A stretch of DNA of 64,000 nucleotides from Polynucleobacter sp. 15G-AUS-farblos (GCF_018882445.1 NZ_JACVOM010000003.1:124001-188000); one strand, 5' to 3'. Numbered from the stretch's first letter, positions 1 to 10,247 are shown. Program-made: numbers and translations. Notes: generated by a model from the letters alone, not told the origin.

Positions 1-1364
1 AAACAGGCAAGCAGACCTCTAAAACACTGCTGAACTGGCGCGCCCAAGAGCTCATGAATCCAGCTTCTGCAATGAAGCTACTCACCACGCTCAGCGGCTT
101 AGATATTTTGGGACCCCAATACCGTTGGCGCACCAATATCTACACCGACGGTATGGTTCGACAAGGCACCCTGAAAGGTAATCTCTATCTGCAAGGCACA
201 GGGGATCCCAAATTGATTCCTGAAGAGCTCGCCAAGCTTATGAAAGCTTTACAGGCTTTAGGTATTCAAAAGATCGACGGCAATCTATTTTTTGATCGAA
301 GCGCTTATGCGCCCAACGTGATGGAACACAACACCATTGATGGTGAATCCCTACGAGCCTATAACGTACCGCCAGACCCTTTGCTTTACGCCTTTAGAAC
401 GCTCTCTTTTCAGATTGGAAAGTCACGTACTGCGGATTTCATTGATATTCGTTATACCCCGGCGATGTCACAACTACAAATTGATAATCAAATGCAATTG
501 GTTGATGGCTCATGCGACAACTGGAAAAGCAATATCCGTTTTAATTTAGATCCTGAGGGTGTTGGCATCAATAGCAGAGGTAGCAAAACTGACCCACTCC
601 TCACCGCACAATTTTCAGGAGCGTTTCCAAGTGGATGTAAAGGGGTTAACTACAACGTGGTTGCCTTAGATGCGAACACTTTTTTAACCCAAGGATTTGC
701 TGCCGCCTGGGAACTGGCTGGGGGTAGTTGGGTTCAGCCACCTACCGGAAAGAGTGCAACAGTTCCATTGGCAGCCAGACTCCTACTTCAATTTGAAGGT
801 ATTAATTTGGCTGATGATGTGCAAGACATCAATAAGTACTCCAACAATGTCATGGCGCGCCAACTCCTACTCACCCTGGCTTTAGAGAAGATGGGAAAGC
901 CAGCTACTACTGCTAATGGCGACATGGTGATTCAAAGTTGGTTAAAGCAGCAAGGCTTAGATTTTCCAGGTTTAGTGATTGAAAATGGATCAGGACTCTC
1001 ACGCAATGAAGCAATCTCTGCAGAGCAAATGAATCAACTGTTAGTGGCAGCTCGTAATTTGCCAGCATCAGAAGTTTTTTATAACAGCTTGCCACTTGCT
1101 GGAACAGATGGCACCATGAAAAATCGCTTGATGATTCAATTACGTAAATTTTTACATCTGAAGAAAAAACCAGAAGTCAGAATTAAGACTGGGTCACTGG
1201 CTGATGTTCGTGCGATTTCGGGTTATGTTCTAAGTAAATCCGGAAAGCTCTATGCAGTGTCTTCCTTTATCAACCATCCTAATGCCTGGAGAGGCTTAGA
1301 AGCCCATGATCAACTGCTGGCGTGGCTACTGGAAGATGGTCCCGAACCAAAGCAGGCGCGCTGA
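1..1364 (+). CDS. dacB: D-alanyl-D-alanine carboxypeptidase/endopeptidase (PBP4, peptidase S13), 5'-truncated
   Basis: Periplasmic serine peptidase that trims or cleaves peptidoglycan cross-bridges. The frame is open from base 3, well before the ATG at 54. The SxxK motif (SAMK) lies only a few residues after that ATG, so the signal peptide and N-terminus are outside the window and the ATG at 54 is internal. The other S13 motifs are visible: SNN within KYSNNVMARQ, and KTGS within RIKTGSLADVR near the C-terminus. About 454 residues remain. The 3' end overlaps the convergent tsaC gene by 55 bp. Family assignment is firm; the exact length is unknown. Confidence 0.95.
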   Translation, partial: TGKQTSKTLLNWRAQELMNPASAMKLLTTLSGLDILGPQYRWRTNIYTDGMVRQGTLKGNLYLQGTGDPKLIPEELAKLMKALQALGIQKIDGNLFFDRSAYAPNVMEHNTIDGESLRAYNVPPDPLLYAFRTLSFQIGKSRTADFIDIRYTPAMSQLQIDNQMQLVDGSCDNWKSNIRFNLDPEGVGINSRGSKTDPLLTAQFSGAFPSGCKGVNYNVVALDANTFLTQGFAAAWELAGGSWVQPPTGKSATVPLAARLLLQFEGINLADDVQDINKYSNNVMARQLLLTLALEKMGKPATTANGDMVIQSWLKQQGLDFPGLVIENGSGLSRNEAISAEQMNQLLVAARNLPASEVFYNSLPLAGTDGTMKNRLMIQLRKFLHLKKKPEVRIKTGSLADVRAISGYVLSKSGKLYAVSSFINHPNAWRGLEAHDQLLAWLLEDGPEPKQAR

Positions 1365-2404
1365 AGTCGATCTCTCACGCCATCCCATTCCTCGCCAGCT
1401 GGAGGTTCTGGGAACAAAATCAAATCCCAAGCTTGCTGATCTAAATCTCGTAAAGAACGATAGAGTCGACTCGCAAAAGCAGCGCTATCACTAGAGACAA
1501 TCACCTCTTCAACATCAATTGAAGGGTGATCCTCTAAGACAAGCGAAGATTCTGAATCCCAAACAGCCACCGCAACTCTAGATTTAATATCAGGAAACTC
1601 ACTGAGGGCATCAAGCACACGACCAGGCGCATAGAGACGCAAAGGTGTTGTTGGGGCGTAATGTGCCCGTAAACTACCCGAGACTCTTGGAAGCGCTGCT
1701 TCTTCCTCAGTCTTTTTTATTTCTCCAGGCTGATAAACCTGAATCCCGGTTTTTGCCAGAATCTCGCTTGGTGTGATGGCGCCTGGCCTGAGCAATACAG
1801 GCTTATCACCCGACGATAGATCAATGATGGTGGACTCAATACCCACTTCACAATCCCCACCATCTAAGACCATTAGATCTAACATGCCCTCAAATTCATT
1901 ACGAACATCAGAGGCACTAGTAGGAGATACCTTGCCAAAGCGATTGGCGGAAGGACCTACTATGCCGCCCTTAAATTTACGCAACAAATCTTGTGTCATG
2001 GGATGCGCAGGTGCGCGGATGGCAACCGTGTCTTGACCACCAGTCGCCTCGCTTGGAACACTCTTATCTTTGTTAAATACCAAAGTAAGAGGACCAGGCC
2101 AGAATGCAGCTATCAGCTTTAAGGCGCTCTCAGAAATATCTCTTGCCCAGGGGGCTAATACTGAGACCCAATCAATTTGGTCTTGATCAAATTTATCAGG
2201 TGCAGCCACATGCACAATTAAGGGATGTGTTGAAGGACGGCCTTTGCTAGCAAATACTTTTTTAATGGCTTCGGGATTCTTAGCGTCTGCCCCTAAGCCA
2301 TAGACAGTCTCTGTTGGAAAGGCGACTAAACCACCATCACGCAAGGTTTGTACTGCCTCATTGATCACTGCAGAGGATTGCAGTGGCGTACTTTCAGTGG
2401 ACAT
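1310..2404 (-). CDS. tsaC: L-threonylcarbamoyladenylate synthase, long Sua5-type
   Basis: Makes threonylcarbamoyl-AMP from threonine, bicarbonate and ATP, the first step of the t6A37 modification in ANN-decoding tRNAs. The YrdC domain covers about residues 12-200, with the nucleotide-site motifs GLVAFPTETVYGLGADA (about 25-41) and KGRPSTHPLIVHV (about 54-66). The remaining roughly 150 residues match the extra C-terminal Sua5 domain, so this is the long two-domain form rather than short TsaC. It starts 2 bp after the purK stop and is the last gene of the leftward operon. The low-complexity Ser-rich C-terminus is read from DNA that also encodes the end of dacB on the other strand. Confidence 0.93.
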   Translation of the reverse strand: MSTESTPLQSSAVINEAVQTLRDGGLVAFPTETVYGLGADAKNPEAIKKVFASKGRPSTHPLIVHVAAPDKFDQDQIDWVSVLAPWARDISESALKLIAAFWPGPLTLVFNKDKSVPSEATGGQDTVAIRAPAHPMTQDLLRKFKGGIVGPSANRFGKVSPTSASDVRNEFEGMLDLMVLDGGDCEVGIESTIIDLSSGDKPVLLRPGAITPSEILAKTGIQVYQPGEIKKTEEEAALPRVSGSLRAHYAPTTPLRLYAPGRVLDALSEFPDIKSRVAVAVWDSESSLVLEDHPSIDVEEVIVSSDSAAFASRLYRSLRDLDQQAWDLILFPEPPAGEEWDGVRDRLQRACFGSGPSSSSHASS

Positions 2405-2406
2405 TT

Positions 2407-3591
2407 CTAAGGCTCGATACCTAATTCAGTAGCAACTGCTGCGCAAGTTTGACGGGCTTCATTTAAGGCCTCGCCTAAACAATTAATATGACCCATCTTC
2501 CTACCCATGCGCGGAGCAGACTTGCCGTAGAGGTGTAACTTGGCATCTGGATGCGCCAAGACCTTATTCCAGGCTGGCTCTTTAGCTTGATCCTCATTAC
2601 CTTCAAACCAAAGATCACCTAATAAATTGAGCATCGATACTGGTGCTAGTTGGCGGGTATCGCCCAATGGGAGGCGTGCCATACTTCTCACTTGTTGCTC
2701 AAACTGACTGCTGACACAAGCATCCATGGTGTAGTGCCCAGAGTTATGAGGGCGCGGCGCAATTTCATTTGCAATGATGTCGCCATTTTTGAGTACGAAG
2801 AACTCCACACAGAGCACACCAACATAATCAATTTTTCGGATTAGTGCTTTAGCTGCGTCCACAATCTTTTTTTCTTGCGCTGGCTTTAATGAAGGTGCTG
2901 GCACTGTAGAGGTATGCAAGATACCATCCCGATGAATATTTTGGGAAGCTGGATAAGCCACCACTGCATCATCGTAGCCTCGTACGACTAAGGCAGAAAC
3001 CTCGAAATCCAATTCCATCCGCTTTTCCAATACGCAGGGAACTTTGCCCAATTCAGCCCAGGCTGCCGGTAATTCAGCAGCGGTATACACAGTGATTTGA
3101 CCTTTGCCGTCATAACCCATGCGCGCTGTCTTCATAATTCCTGGAAATAAATCTGCGCTGACATGCGCAATATCAGCATCATGCTCAATCACGGCATAGG
3201 GCGCTGGACCAATATTGGTTTCTGCTTTCCAAGTAGCCAAGAATTTTTTCTCAGCGACGCGATTTTGCGCCAAAGATACACAACTACTACGTGGCGCTAC
3301 AAATACACCCAGAGACTCGAGCTCATCTAAAGCTTGTGCTGGCACATTTTCAAACTCGGTGCTCACTGAAGCACAAAGCGATGCCATTTCTTTAAGAGCA
3401 GCTGAATCGGTGTAATCCGCTTGTATGAATTTCTCTGCAATAGCACCGGCTGGACTATCCGACCCTGGGTCTAGGACGCAGACCTTGTAACCCATCGCTT
3501 GTGCAGCTTGGGTAAACATGCGCCCTAATTGTCCACCACCTAAAATTCCTAAATACGAACCCGGCAAAATGGGTTCTAAACGATCTGCCAT
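2407..3591 (-). CDS. purK: N5-carboxyaminoimidazole ribonucleotide synthase
   Basis: ATP-grasp enzyme that carboxylates AIR with ATP and bicarbonate to N5-CAIR in purine biosynthesis. The N-terminal nucleotide-fold motif GILGGGQLGRMF lies at about residues 16-27. The ATP-grasp core follows, with GIMKTARMGYDGKGQ and VLEKRMELDFEVS, and the catalytic segment NEIAPRPHNSGHYT. Length (394 aa) is normal for PurK. It lies 4 bp downstream of purE, its pathway partner, and 2 bp upstream of tsaC, so translational coupling is likely. Confidence 0.97.
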   Translation of the reverse strand: MADRLEPILPGSYLGILGGGQLGRMFTQAAQAMGYKVCVLDPGSDSPAGAIAEKFIQADYTDSAALKEMASLCASVSTEFENVPAQALDELESLGVFVAPRSSCVSLAQNRVAEKKFLATWKAETNIGPAPYAVIEHDADIAHVSADLFPGIMKTARMGYDGKGQITVYTAAELPAAWAELGKVPCVLEKRMELDFEVSALVVRGYDDAVVAYPASQNIHRDGILHTSTVPAPSLKPAQEKKIVDAAKALIRKIDYVGVLCVEFFVLKNGDIIANEIAPRPHNSGHYTMDACVSSQFEQQVRSMARLPLGDTRQLAPVSMLNLLGDLWFEGNEDQAKEPAWNKVLAHPDAKLHLYGKSAPRMGRKMGHINCLGEALNEARQTCAAVATELGIEP

Positions 3592-3595
3592 GTAA

Positions 3596-4090
3596 TTAAT
3601 ATCCTGGCAAATTCATTGAGCGTGCAGTATCAGACTGCTTCACGCGAAACTCTTCTAAGCGCTTGGCTAATTCAGCATCATGTAGCGCTAAGCCAGCAAT
3701 CACATGCAATGCGGCATTGGCTGCGCCAGCTTCACCAATTGCAAATGTCGCTACTGGAATACCTTTAGGCATTTGCACTATGGAATATAAGGAATCTTCA
3801 CCGCGTAAATATTTACTAGCTACTGGTACGCCATAGACCGGAACAATTGTTTTAGAAGCGAGCATGCCAGGTAAATGGGCTGCACCACCTGCACCTGCAA
3901 TGATGGCTTGTAATCCATTGGCTTGCGCCTTTTCTGCATACTGGAACATATCGTCAGGCATGCGGTGTGCTGAAAGAACTTGAGCCTCATGAGCAATACC
4001 AAATTGCTCGAGCATTTGGGCGGCGTGTTGCATCGTGTCCCAATCTGAATTGGAACCCATCACTATTCCGACTATTGGCTTCTTACTCAT
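3596..4090 (-). CDS. purE: N5-carboxyaminoimidazole ribonucleotide mutase (class I PurE)
   Basis: Converts N5-CAIR to CAIR, directly using the PurK product. Class I PurE hallmarks are present: [13 protein letters not shown] near the N-terminus, LSAHRMPD with the catalytic His, and [11 protein letters not shown]. The reading frame could open with a GTG at 4093, but ATG at 4090 is chosen because the GGAG ribosome-binding site then has 5-nt spacing, against about 2 nt for the GTG. The 68-bp gap upstream to purC is larger than most junctions in this operon. Length (about 164 aa) is typical. Confidence 0.97.
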   Translation of the reverse strand: MSKKPIVGIVMGSNSDWDTMQHAAQMLEQFGIAHEAQVLSAHRMPDDMFQYAEKAQANGLQAIIAGAGGAAHLPGMLASKTIVPVYGVPVASKYLRGEDSLYSIVQMPKGIPVATFAIGEAGAANAALHVIAGLALHDAELAKRLEEFRVKQSDTARSMNLPGY

Positions 4091-4158
4091 CACTTCTCCA
4101 AATGCCCTATGGGCTGATATCCCTTACAGACTCTATTATCCCTGAGTCAGGCGGCGGG

Positions 4159-5052
4159 TTACTGGGTGAGTCTTGTTAAGGCTTCACGGTACTTTTGAGC
4201 GGTTTTTTCAATCACCTCTGCTGGTAATTGGGGTGCTGGGGCTGTTTTAGGCCATAACTTCCCATTTACCATCGCTGTTTCTAACCAATCTCGGACAAAT
4301 TGCTTGTCATAAGAAGGAGGATTAGATCCCACGTAATAGGTTTCTGCAGGCCAAAAGCGTGAAGAGTCTGCTGTCAGAATTTCATCCATGAGCACTAACT
4401 GACCTGCATCATCAAGACCAAACTCAAACTTCGTGTCAGCAATAATGATTCCACGAGTGGCGGCATATTCAGAAGCTTCTTTATACAAACGAATGCTCAC
4501 TTCACGAATTTGATTGGCTAATTTTTCGCCGATCAACTCCACTACTTTGGCAAAGGTAATGTTTTCATCATGCTCACCAGCCTCTGCTTTTGCAGCAGGC
4601 GTAAAAATCGGCTCAGGTAATTTTTGTGCATTCTCTAAACCCTCAGGGAGAGGAATGCCACAAACCTTACCGGTTTCTTTGTAATCTTTCCAACCGCTGC
4701 CAGCTAAGTAACCACGCACAACCGCCTCAACCATGATGGGCTTTAGGCGTTTAGCGACTACCGCACGACCTTTGACTTGATCAACTTCATCCGCAGCAAC
4801 GACGGTAGCTGGATCGATCCCAGTTAAGTGATTTGGAATTACTGAAGCCAATTGATCAAACCAGAAGTTCGCCATTTGATTGAGTACAACACCCTTCTCA
4901 GGAATGGGTTCACCCATCACCACATCAAATGCCGATAAGCGATCGGTAGTAATCATTAAGAGCTTGTCATCACCCAGTGCATAGACATCACGCACCTTGC
5001 CTTTGGATAACAAAGGAAGTGACTTAATCGAGGTGGCGTACAAAGCGGGCAT
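4159..5052 (-). CDS. purC: SAICAR synthetase (phosphoribosylaminoimidazole-succinocarboxamide synthase)
   Basis: Joins aspartate to CAIR with ATP to give SAICAR, the step after PurE. Recognised by [19 protein letters not shown] and [18 protein letters not shown] near the N-terminus, [16 protein letters not shown] in the middle, and [12 protein letters not shown] with [13 protein letters not shown] near the active site. At 297 aa it is the longer, eukaryote- and beta-proteobacteria-like form rather than the roughly 240-aa enteric form. It begins 7 bp after the fba stop, so purine genes are read through from the glycolytic genes. Confidence 0.97.
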   Translation of the reverse strand: MPALYATSIKSLPLLSKGKVRDVYALGDDKLLMITTDRLSAFDVVMGEPIPEKGVVLNQMANFWFDQLASVIPNHLTGIDPATVVAADEVDQVKGRAVVAKRLKPIMVEAVVRGYLAGSGWKDYKETGKVCGIPLPEGLENAQKLPEPIFTPAAKAEAGEHDENITFAKVVELIGEKLANQIREVSIRLYKEASEYAATRGIIIADTKFEFGLDDAGQLVLMDEILTADSSRFWPAETYYVGSNPPSYDKQFVRDWLETAMVNGKLWPKTAPAPQLPAEVIEKTAQKYREALTRLTQ

Positions 5053-5059
5053 GTTTAAC

Positions 5060-6124
5060 TCACTTCACGATCTGAGCTAATTTGCCGCTCTTATAGAGCT
5101 CGGCCATTTTTTCCAATGGAATAGGCTTGATCTTAGAAGCTTGACCAGCTGACCCAAAAGCTTCAAAACGGGCTATACAAACTTTCTTGGCTGCTTCACG
5201 CGCTGGCTTAAGGTAATCACGCGGATCAAACTTACTTGGATTCTCAATGAAATAGCGACGAATAGCGCCAGTCATTGCCAAACGAATATCGGTATCGATG
5301 TTGATCTTACGAACACCGTTTTTGATGCCTTCTTGAATCTCTTCAACAGGAACGCCATAGGTTTCCTTCATATCGCCACCGAATTGACGAATCTCAGCGA
5401 GCAATTCTTGGGGAACGCTAGAGGAACCATGCATCACTAAATGGGTATTTGGAATACGTGCATGAATTTCTTTAATGCGATCGATTGCCAAAATATCACC
5501 TGTAGGCTTTTTACTAAACTTATAAGCTCCGTGGCTGGTACCGATCGCAATCGCCAAAGCATCGCACTGAGTTGCTCTCACAAAGTCTGCAGCCTGTTCA
5601 ACGTCGGTCAACAACTGTTCACGAGTCATCGTGCCATCGGCACCGTGACCATCTTCCTTGTCGCCCTTCATAGTTTCTAAAGAACCGAGAACTCCTAACT
5701 CTGCTTCAACCGTAACGCCAATAGAGTGTGAAAACTTCACTACTTCTTTAGAGACATCAACGTTGTATTCATAGCTAGCAACGGTTTTACCGTCGCCCTC
5801 GAGTGAGCCATCCATCATCACACTGGTGAAGCCGCTCTTGATCGCAGCCATACAGACTGCAGGGCTTTGGCCATGGTCTTGGTGCATCACCACTGGAATA
5901 TGAGGATAGGCTTCAACCGCAGCAGAAATTAAATGGCGTAAAAAAGCTTCACCTGCATATTTACGCGCACCAGCAGAGGCTTGCATGATCACTGGAGAAT
6001 CTGCTTCATTCGCAGCTTCCATGATGGCAGTGACCTGCTCTAAGTTATTAACGTTAAAAGCAGGTAGGCCATAACCGTTTTCAGCAGCATGATCCAAGAG
6101 TTGTCGCAAAGATACTAAAGCCAT
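5060..6124 (-). CDS. fba: Class II fructose-1,6-bisphosphate aldolase
   Basis: Zinc-dependent reversible cleavage of fructose-1,6-bisphosphate to DHAP and glyceraldehyde-3-phosphate. The class II motif MHQDHGQSP at about residues 80-88 carries the catalytic Asp and a metal-binding His. [11 protein letters not shown] and NIDTDIRLA supply further metal and phosphate ligands. The length of 354 aa and the sequence resemble the Calvin-cycle/CbbA-type enzymes of Betaproteobacteria. A 67-bp AT-rich gap separates it from pyk upstream. No RuBisCO or other Calvin gene is in the window, so a glycolytic or gluconeogenic role is the simplest reading. Confidence 0.97.
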   Translation of the reverse strand: MALVSLRQLLDHAAENGYGLPAFNVNNLEQVTAIMEAANEADSPVIMQASAGARKYAGEAFLRHLISAAVEAYPHIPVVMHQDHGQSPAVCMAAIKSGFTSVMMDGSLEGDGKTVASYEYNVDVSKEVVKFSHSIGVTVEAELGVLGSLETMKGDKEDGHGADGTMTREQLLTDVEQAADFVRATQCDALAIAIGTSHGAYKFSKKPTGDILAIDRIKEIHARIPNTHLVMHGSSSVPQELLAEIRQFGGDMKETYGVPVEEIQEGIKNGVRKINIDTDIRLAMTGAIRRYFIENPSKFDPRDYLKPAREAAKKVCIARFEAFGSAGQASKIKPIPLEKMAELYKSGKLAQIVK

Positions 6125-6191
6125 GATGTTCTCTTAATAAATAAGTTAATTAAATAAATCGGTTTGTTGTCTGTTTAATATTTGATCTTTA

Positions 6192-7628
6192 TTACTTCAC
6201 ATGCACAATTTTGAGGGTATTGGTTCCGCCAGGCTCGCCCATCGGCTCACCTGAAGTCAGCACGACGGTATCGCCTTTTTTCACTGCGCCCATTTTCTTT
6301 AAGCATGCTTCCACTTCTTGCAAAGCAGTATCGCGGTCCTTGGTGTAGTCCAAACCAATCGGAGTCACATTGCGATAGGTGCTTAAAGCGCGCTGTGTCG
6401 CAATCTTAGATGTCAGAGCAAAGATGGGTACGTGGATATTGTGGCGACTCATCCAAATAGCCGTAGAACCAGAGTCAGTCAAGGCTGCAATCGCATTGGC
6501 ATTCAAATGATGGGCTGTAAATAAAGCGCCTAAGGCAATCGTTTGATCAATCCGCGTAAAGGTTTGGTCTAAGAAATCAGTATCTAATTTCACCCGATCT
6601 GATTTTTCTGCTTCAACACAAATTTCTGCCATTGCTTTAATGGTCTGCACTGGATACATACCTGCAGCAGATTCAGCGGAGAGCATTACAGCGTCAGTGC
6701 CATCCAAAACCGCATTGGCTACGTCGCTGACTTCAGCTCGAGTAGGCACTGGGGCATTAATCATTGACTCCATCATTTGCGTCGCAGTAATCGTAAATTT
6801 ATCGGCTTCTAGTGCCCACTTAATCATGCGTTTTTGTAAAGCAGGAACTGCTGGGTTGCCGACTTCAATCGCTAAGTCGCCACGCGCCACCATAATGCCG
6901 TCACTCTCGGCGATGATGCTTTTAAGTGCCTCCGGTTGAATCGCTTCTGCGCGCTCTACTTTAGCGATCGTTTTAACTCTTCCAAGACCATACTTTGCAC
7001 TAGCAGCATCAGCTAGCTTACGTGCATAAGCCATATCAGCGCCGTCTTTAGGAAAGCTAATCGCCAAGAAATCAACACCCATAGCAATCGCTGCATCTAA
7101 ATCGGTAATGTCTTTTTCGGTCAGCGCTGGCGCCGTCAAGCCTCCACCAGCACGATTAATACCTTTGTTATTCGACAGTGGTCCGCCCTGTTCGACGCTG
7201 GTATAGATTTCACCACCCTTAACACTCTCAACGCGCAACACCACTAAACCGTCATTCAATAAAAGACGATCGCCAGATTTCACATCATCGGGCAATTCTT
7301 TGTAATCAAGACCAACACGCTCTTGACTACCTAGTTCGCAATTCACATCCAAAATAAATTGCTCGCCTTCTTTGAGCATAATTTTGCTGTCGGCAAATTT
7401 ACCAACCCGAATTTTGGGGCCCTGCAGGTCGGCCATGATGCCAACCTCTTTACCCAATTCAGCAGAAATACTGCGCACTAAATCGTGTCGTGCTTTATGG
7501 TCAGCGATCGTGCCGTGAGAAAAGTTCATGCGCACTACATCAACACCTGCACGAATCATGTCACGAAGAACTTCTGGCTTTTCTGATGCAGGCCCTAGGG
7601 TGGCAATAATTTTGGTTGCTCGAAGCAT
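6192..7628 (-). CDS. pyk: Pyruvate kinase
   Basis: Transfers phosphate from phosphoenolpyruvate to ADP, the last step of glycolysis. The N-terminus (TKIIATLGPAS, then VVRMNFSHG) and the active-site block ISFPKDGADM, KTIAKVERAEAI, GIMVARGDLAIEVG and ATQMMESMI are all intact. The C-terminal allosteric domain is present up to GGTNTLKIVHV, giving a normal 478 aa. The gene follows pgk by 3 bp, so the two are almost certainly cotranscribed and probably coupled. Confidence 0.98.
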   Translation of the reverse strand: MLRATKIIATLGPASEKPEVLRDMIRAGVDVVRMNFSHGTIADHKARHDLVRSISAELGKEVGIMADLQGPKIRVGKFADSKIMLKEGEQFILDVNCELGSQERVGLDYKELPDDVKSGDRLLLNDGLVVLRVESVKGGEIYTSVEQGGPLSNNKGINRAGGGLTAPALTEKDITDLDAAIAMGVDFLAISFPKDGADMAYARKLADAASAKYGLGRVKTIAKVERAEAIQPEALKSIIAESDGIMVARGDLAIEVGNPAVPALQKRMIKWALEADKFTITATQMMESMINAPVPTRAEVSDVANAVLDGTDAVMLSAESAAGMYPVQTIKAMAEICVEAEKSDRVKLDTDFLDQTFTRIDQTIALGALFTAHHLNANAIAALTDSGSTAIWMSRHNIHVPIFALTSKIATQRALSTYRNVTPIGLDYTKDRDTALQEVEACLKKMGAVKKGDTVVLTSGEPMGEPGGTNTLKIVHVK

Positions 7629-7631
7629 TAT

Positions 7632-8843
7632 TTAGTCTTTCGCTCTTTCAGCTAGTACTGCAAAGGCTGGCAAGGTTTTACCTTCTAGGAATTCTAAGAA
7701 AGCGCCGCCGCCAGTTGAGATGTAATCCACTTGATTTTCAATGCCGTATTTAGCAATTGCCGCTAAGGTATCGCCGCCACCAGCAATCGAGAATGCAGGT
7801 GAATGGGCGATCGCAGCAGCCAACATTTTGGTACCGCCGCCAAATTGGTCGATTTCAAAAACGCCTAAGGGACCGTTCCAAACAATCGTGCCTGCATGGG
7901 CAAGCATGATGGAAAGGCGTGCTGCTGTTTTAGGTCCAATATCCAAAATCATGTCATCTTCTGCGACTTGATCAGAAGCTACACGATTAGCGCGAGCTAG
8001 TGGAGATAACTCGTTGGCAACAACAACATCTTCCGGAATAGGAACATGCGCACCGCGCTTTTCCATGATCTCCATAATTTCTTTTGCTTCATTCACTAAA
8101 TCTGGTTCAGCTAAGGATTTACCAATCGGCAATCCCTTGGCGAGCATGAAGGTATTCGCAATACCACCGCCAACAATTAGCTCATCCACTTTGTCAGCTA
8201 AGGCTTTCAAAATGGTCAGCTTAGAGGATACTTTTGAGCCAGCCACAATCGCTACTAGCGGGCGCTTCGGACTTGCCAAGGCTCTGCTCAGGGCATCTAA
8301 CTCTGCTGCCATCAATGGACCAGCACAAGCAATAGGAGCAAATTTTGCAACGCCGTGTGTGGTTGCTTCTGCACGGTGCGCGGTACCAAAAGCATCATTG
8401 ACATAAACATCACAGAGAGCAGCAATCTTTTTGGCTAACTCATCGTTATTTTTTTTCTCACCGACATTTAAGCGGCAATTTTCTAGAAGCACTATTTCAC
8501 CAGGCTTCACTTCAAATCCACCTTCCACCCAATTACTAATGAGAGGTACTTTGCGATTAAGCAAAGAAGCAATGCGATCAGCTACCGGAGCCAAACTATC
8601 TTCTGGCTTAAATTCCCCTTCCGTTGGGCGACCCAAATGGGAGGTCATCATGACTGCCGCACCGGCATCCAAACACATTTGGACTGCTGGCATCGAGGCC
8701 CGTATGCGGGTGTCCTCAGTAATATTCCCTGCATCATCTTGGGGAACATTGAGGTCAGCGCGGATCAGGACCCGTTTTCCCTTTAAAAGGCCTGATTGGG
8801 CCAATTCACTTAAACGTTTAACTTTAAATAATGATTCCGGCAT
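7632..8843 (-). CDS. pgk: Phosphoglycerate kinase
   Basis: Interconverts 1,3-bisphosphoglycerate plus ADP and 3-phosphoglycerate plus ATP. The N-domain motifs [13 protein letters not shown] and [11 protein letters not shown], the hinge region around [11 protein letters not shown] and the nucleotide-domain motif GPLGVFE followed by [11 protein letters not shown] are all clear. ATG at 8843 is preferred over an in-frame TTG at 8855, because the residues added by the TTG do not resemble the family; neither start has a strong ribosome-binding site. It is the first gene of the leftward glycolysis-purine series, divergent from ilvE across about 220 bp. Confidence 0.97.
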   Translation of the reverse strand: MPESLFKVKRLSELAQSGLLKGKRVLIRADLNVPQDDAGNITEDTRIRASMPAVQMCLDAGAAVMMTSHLGRPTEGEFKPEDSLAPVADRIASLLNRKVPLISNWVEGGFEVKPGEIVLLENCRLNVGEKKNNDELAKKIAALCDVYVNDAFGTAHRAEATTHGVAKFAPIACAGPLMAAELDALSRALASPKRPLVAIVAGSKVSSKLTILKALADKVDELIVGGGIANTFMLAKGLPIGKSLAEPDLVNEAKEIMEIMEKRGAHVPIPEDVVVANELSPLARANRVASDQVAEDDMILDIGPKTAARLSIMLAHAGTIVWNGPLGVFEIDQFGGGTKMLAAAIAHSPAFSIAGGGDTLAAIAKYGIENQVDYISTGGGAFLEFLEGKTLPAFAVLAERAKD

Positions 8844-9064
8844 GTTTTTTGTCAAAAATAAGGTAATAAAGGGGTTTAGGATCGATTCTTATGAGTACTC
8901 CATTCTAAATGTTTCGGGACAGCCACCCCAAAGGATCCCCACGAAGAATTAGCCTGCCTGCTCTACAATAGTGGCTTGGACGCATTCTGAGCTAGAGGCC
9001 TAAAACCGGCTGGCCGGGCGCCCCAGATATACCCTATTCAATAGATACTAAAAAGGTAGAGAAA

Positions 9065-9988
9065 ATGTCGATGTCCGACCGCGATGGTTTTATTTGGTCC
9101 GATGGGAAGCTAGTTCCTTGGCGCGAGGCCAATATTCATGTGCTGACCCATAGCCTGCACTACGGAATGGGCGTTTTTGAGGGTATCCGCGCCTACAAGA
9201 CCCCTCAGGGAACAGCCATTTTCCGCCTCCCAGAGCACGTCAAGCGCCTATTTAACGGCACCAAGATCTTCCAAATGAATATGCCCTATAGCCCAGAGGT
9301 GATCACCAAAGCCATTATTGATGTGGTGAACAGCAATGAGCTCGAAGCTTGCTATATCCGCCCAATTATCTTTATTGGCTCTGAAAAGCTCGGCATCTCA
9401 CCAAAGGGCAACACCATCCATACGGCAGTAGCTGCTTGGCAATGGGGTGCTTATCTAGGAGAAGACGGCATCAACAAGGGCATTCGCGTCAAGACTTCCT
9501 CATTTACACGTCATTTTGTGAACTCCTCATTGGTTCGCGCTAAGGCATCTGGCTACTACATCAATTCCATTCTGGCTAATCAAGAAGTGACAGCGAACGG
9601 TTACGACGAAGCGCTCTTACTCGATACCGAAGGTTATGTTTCTGAAGGTTCTGGCGAGAACATCTTCATGGTGAGCGATGGCATTGTGTACACACCAGAC
9701 TTAGCTTCCTGCTTGGATGGCATTACGCGTGACTCCATTATTGAGATCGTGAAAGACCTCGGCCTTGAGTTGCGCGAGAAGCGTATTACTCGTGATGAGA
9801 TCTATTCTGCTGATGAAGCTTTCTTTACTGGCACTGCTGCCGAAGTAACTCCAATTCGTGAACTTGATGATCGCGCCATTGGTGACGGTAAGCGTGGTCC
9901 AATCACCGAGAAAATTCAGAAGACTTATTTTGATGCGGTATATGGTAGAAACGATAAGTACAAATCGTGGCTTACCTACGTCAAGTAA
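9065..9988 (+). CDS. ilvE: Branched-chain amino acid aminotransferase
   Basis: PLP-dependent class IV aminotransferase catalysing the last step of Val, Leu and Ile synthesis. The N-terminus (DGFIWSDGKLVPWREANIHV, then LHYGMGVFEGIRAY) matches bacterial IlvE. The PLP lysine lies in SSLVRAKASGYYINSIL, and SEGSGENIFMV and FFTGTAAEVTPI are the conserved fold-type IV blocks. Length 307 aa is standard. An AGGTAGAG ribosome-binding site sits just before the ATG. The 18-bp gap to the next gene suggests an operon with the zinc protein and waaF. Confidence 0.97.
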   Translation: MSMSDRDGFIWSDGKLVPWREANIHVLTHSLHYGMGVFEGIRAYKTPQGTAIFRLPEHVKRLFNGTKIFQMNMPYSPEVITKAIIDVVNSNELEACYIRPIIFIGSEKLGISPKGNTIHTAVAAWQWGAYLGEDGINKGIRVKTSSFTRHFVNSSLVRAKASGYYINSILANQEVTANGYDEALLLDTEGYVSEGSGENIFMVSDGIVYTPDLASCLDGITRDSIIEIVKDLGLELREKRITRDEIYSADEAFFTGTAAEVTPIRELDDRAIGDGKRGPITEKIQKTYFDAVYGRNDKYKSWLTYVK

Positions 9989-10006
9989 TAAATCAGGAAT
10001 CAGAAC

Positions 10007-10195
10007 ATGACTCAAGCTCAAGTAGTGATGGTGGATGGCAAAGACTTGCCATTACACTGCCCCACCAATAAGACTCCAGCATGGAATTCTCATCCGCGCG
10101 TGTTTCTGGATATCACTGAAACCGGTGAAGCGAAGTGTCCTTATTGCGGGACTGAGTACAAGCTGATTCCTGGCACTGAGCCGCACGGACACTAA
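10007..10195 (+). CDS. Small CHCC-type zinc-finger protein
   Basis: A 62-aa protein with one Cys, then a His, then Cys-x2-Cys: LHCP at about residues 17-20, the His in NSHPRVF, and KCPYCGTEYKL. This pattern matches the zf-CHCC family, which is related to the zinc-binding subunit NDUFS6 of respiratory complex I and is common as a small stand-alone protein in Proteobacteria. Its molecular role in bacteria is not settled. Its place between ilvE and waaF recurs in related bacteria as far as I recall. Zinc binding is inferred from the ligands; no enzymatic motif is visible. Confidence 0.85.
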   Translation: MTQAQVVMVDGKDLPLHCPTNKTPAWNSHPRVFLDITETGEAKCPYCGTEYKLIPGTEPHGH

Positions 10196-10247
10196 ACCAG
10201 ATCAGCGCTCCAGATCAAAAATGGAGTGCTGAATCGGGATACAACCC

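Noticed and set aside
8850..8855. TTGACA in front of pgk, resembling a -35 box
   Set aside because: It lies only 12 bp before the preferred ATG, so any promoter using it would start transcription inside pgk; it is also read as an alternative TTG start.
8431..8952. 173-codon open frame on the plus strand
   Set aside because: Antisense shadow of pgk; low-complexity composition and no family resemblance.
9006..9017. CCGGC-TG-GCCGG inverted repeat upstream of ilvE
   Set aside because: The 2-nt loop is too tight for a stable hairpin, and no matching operator consensus comes to mind.
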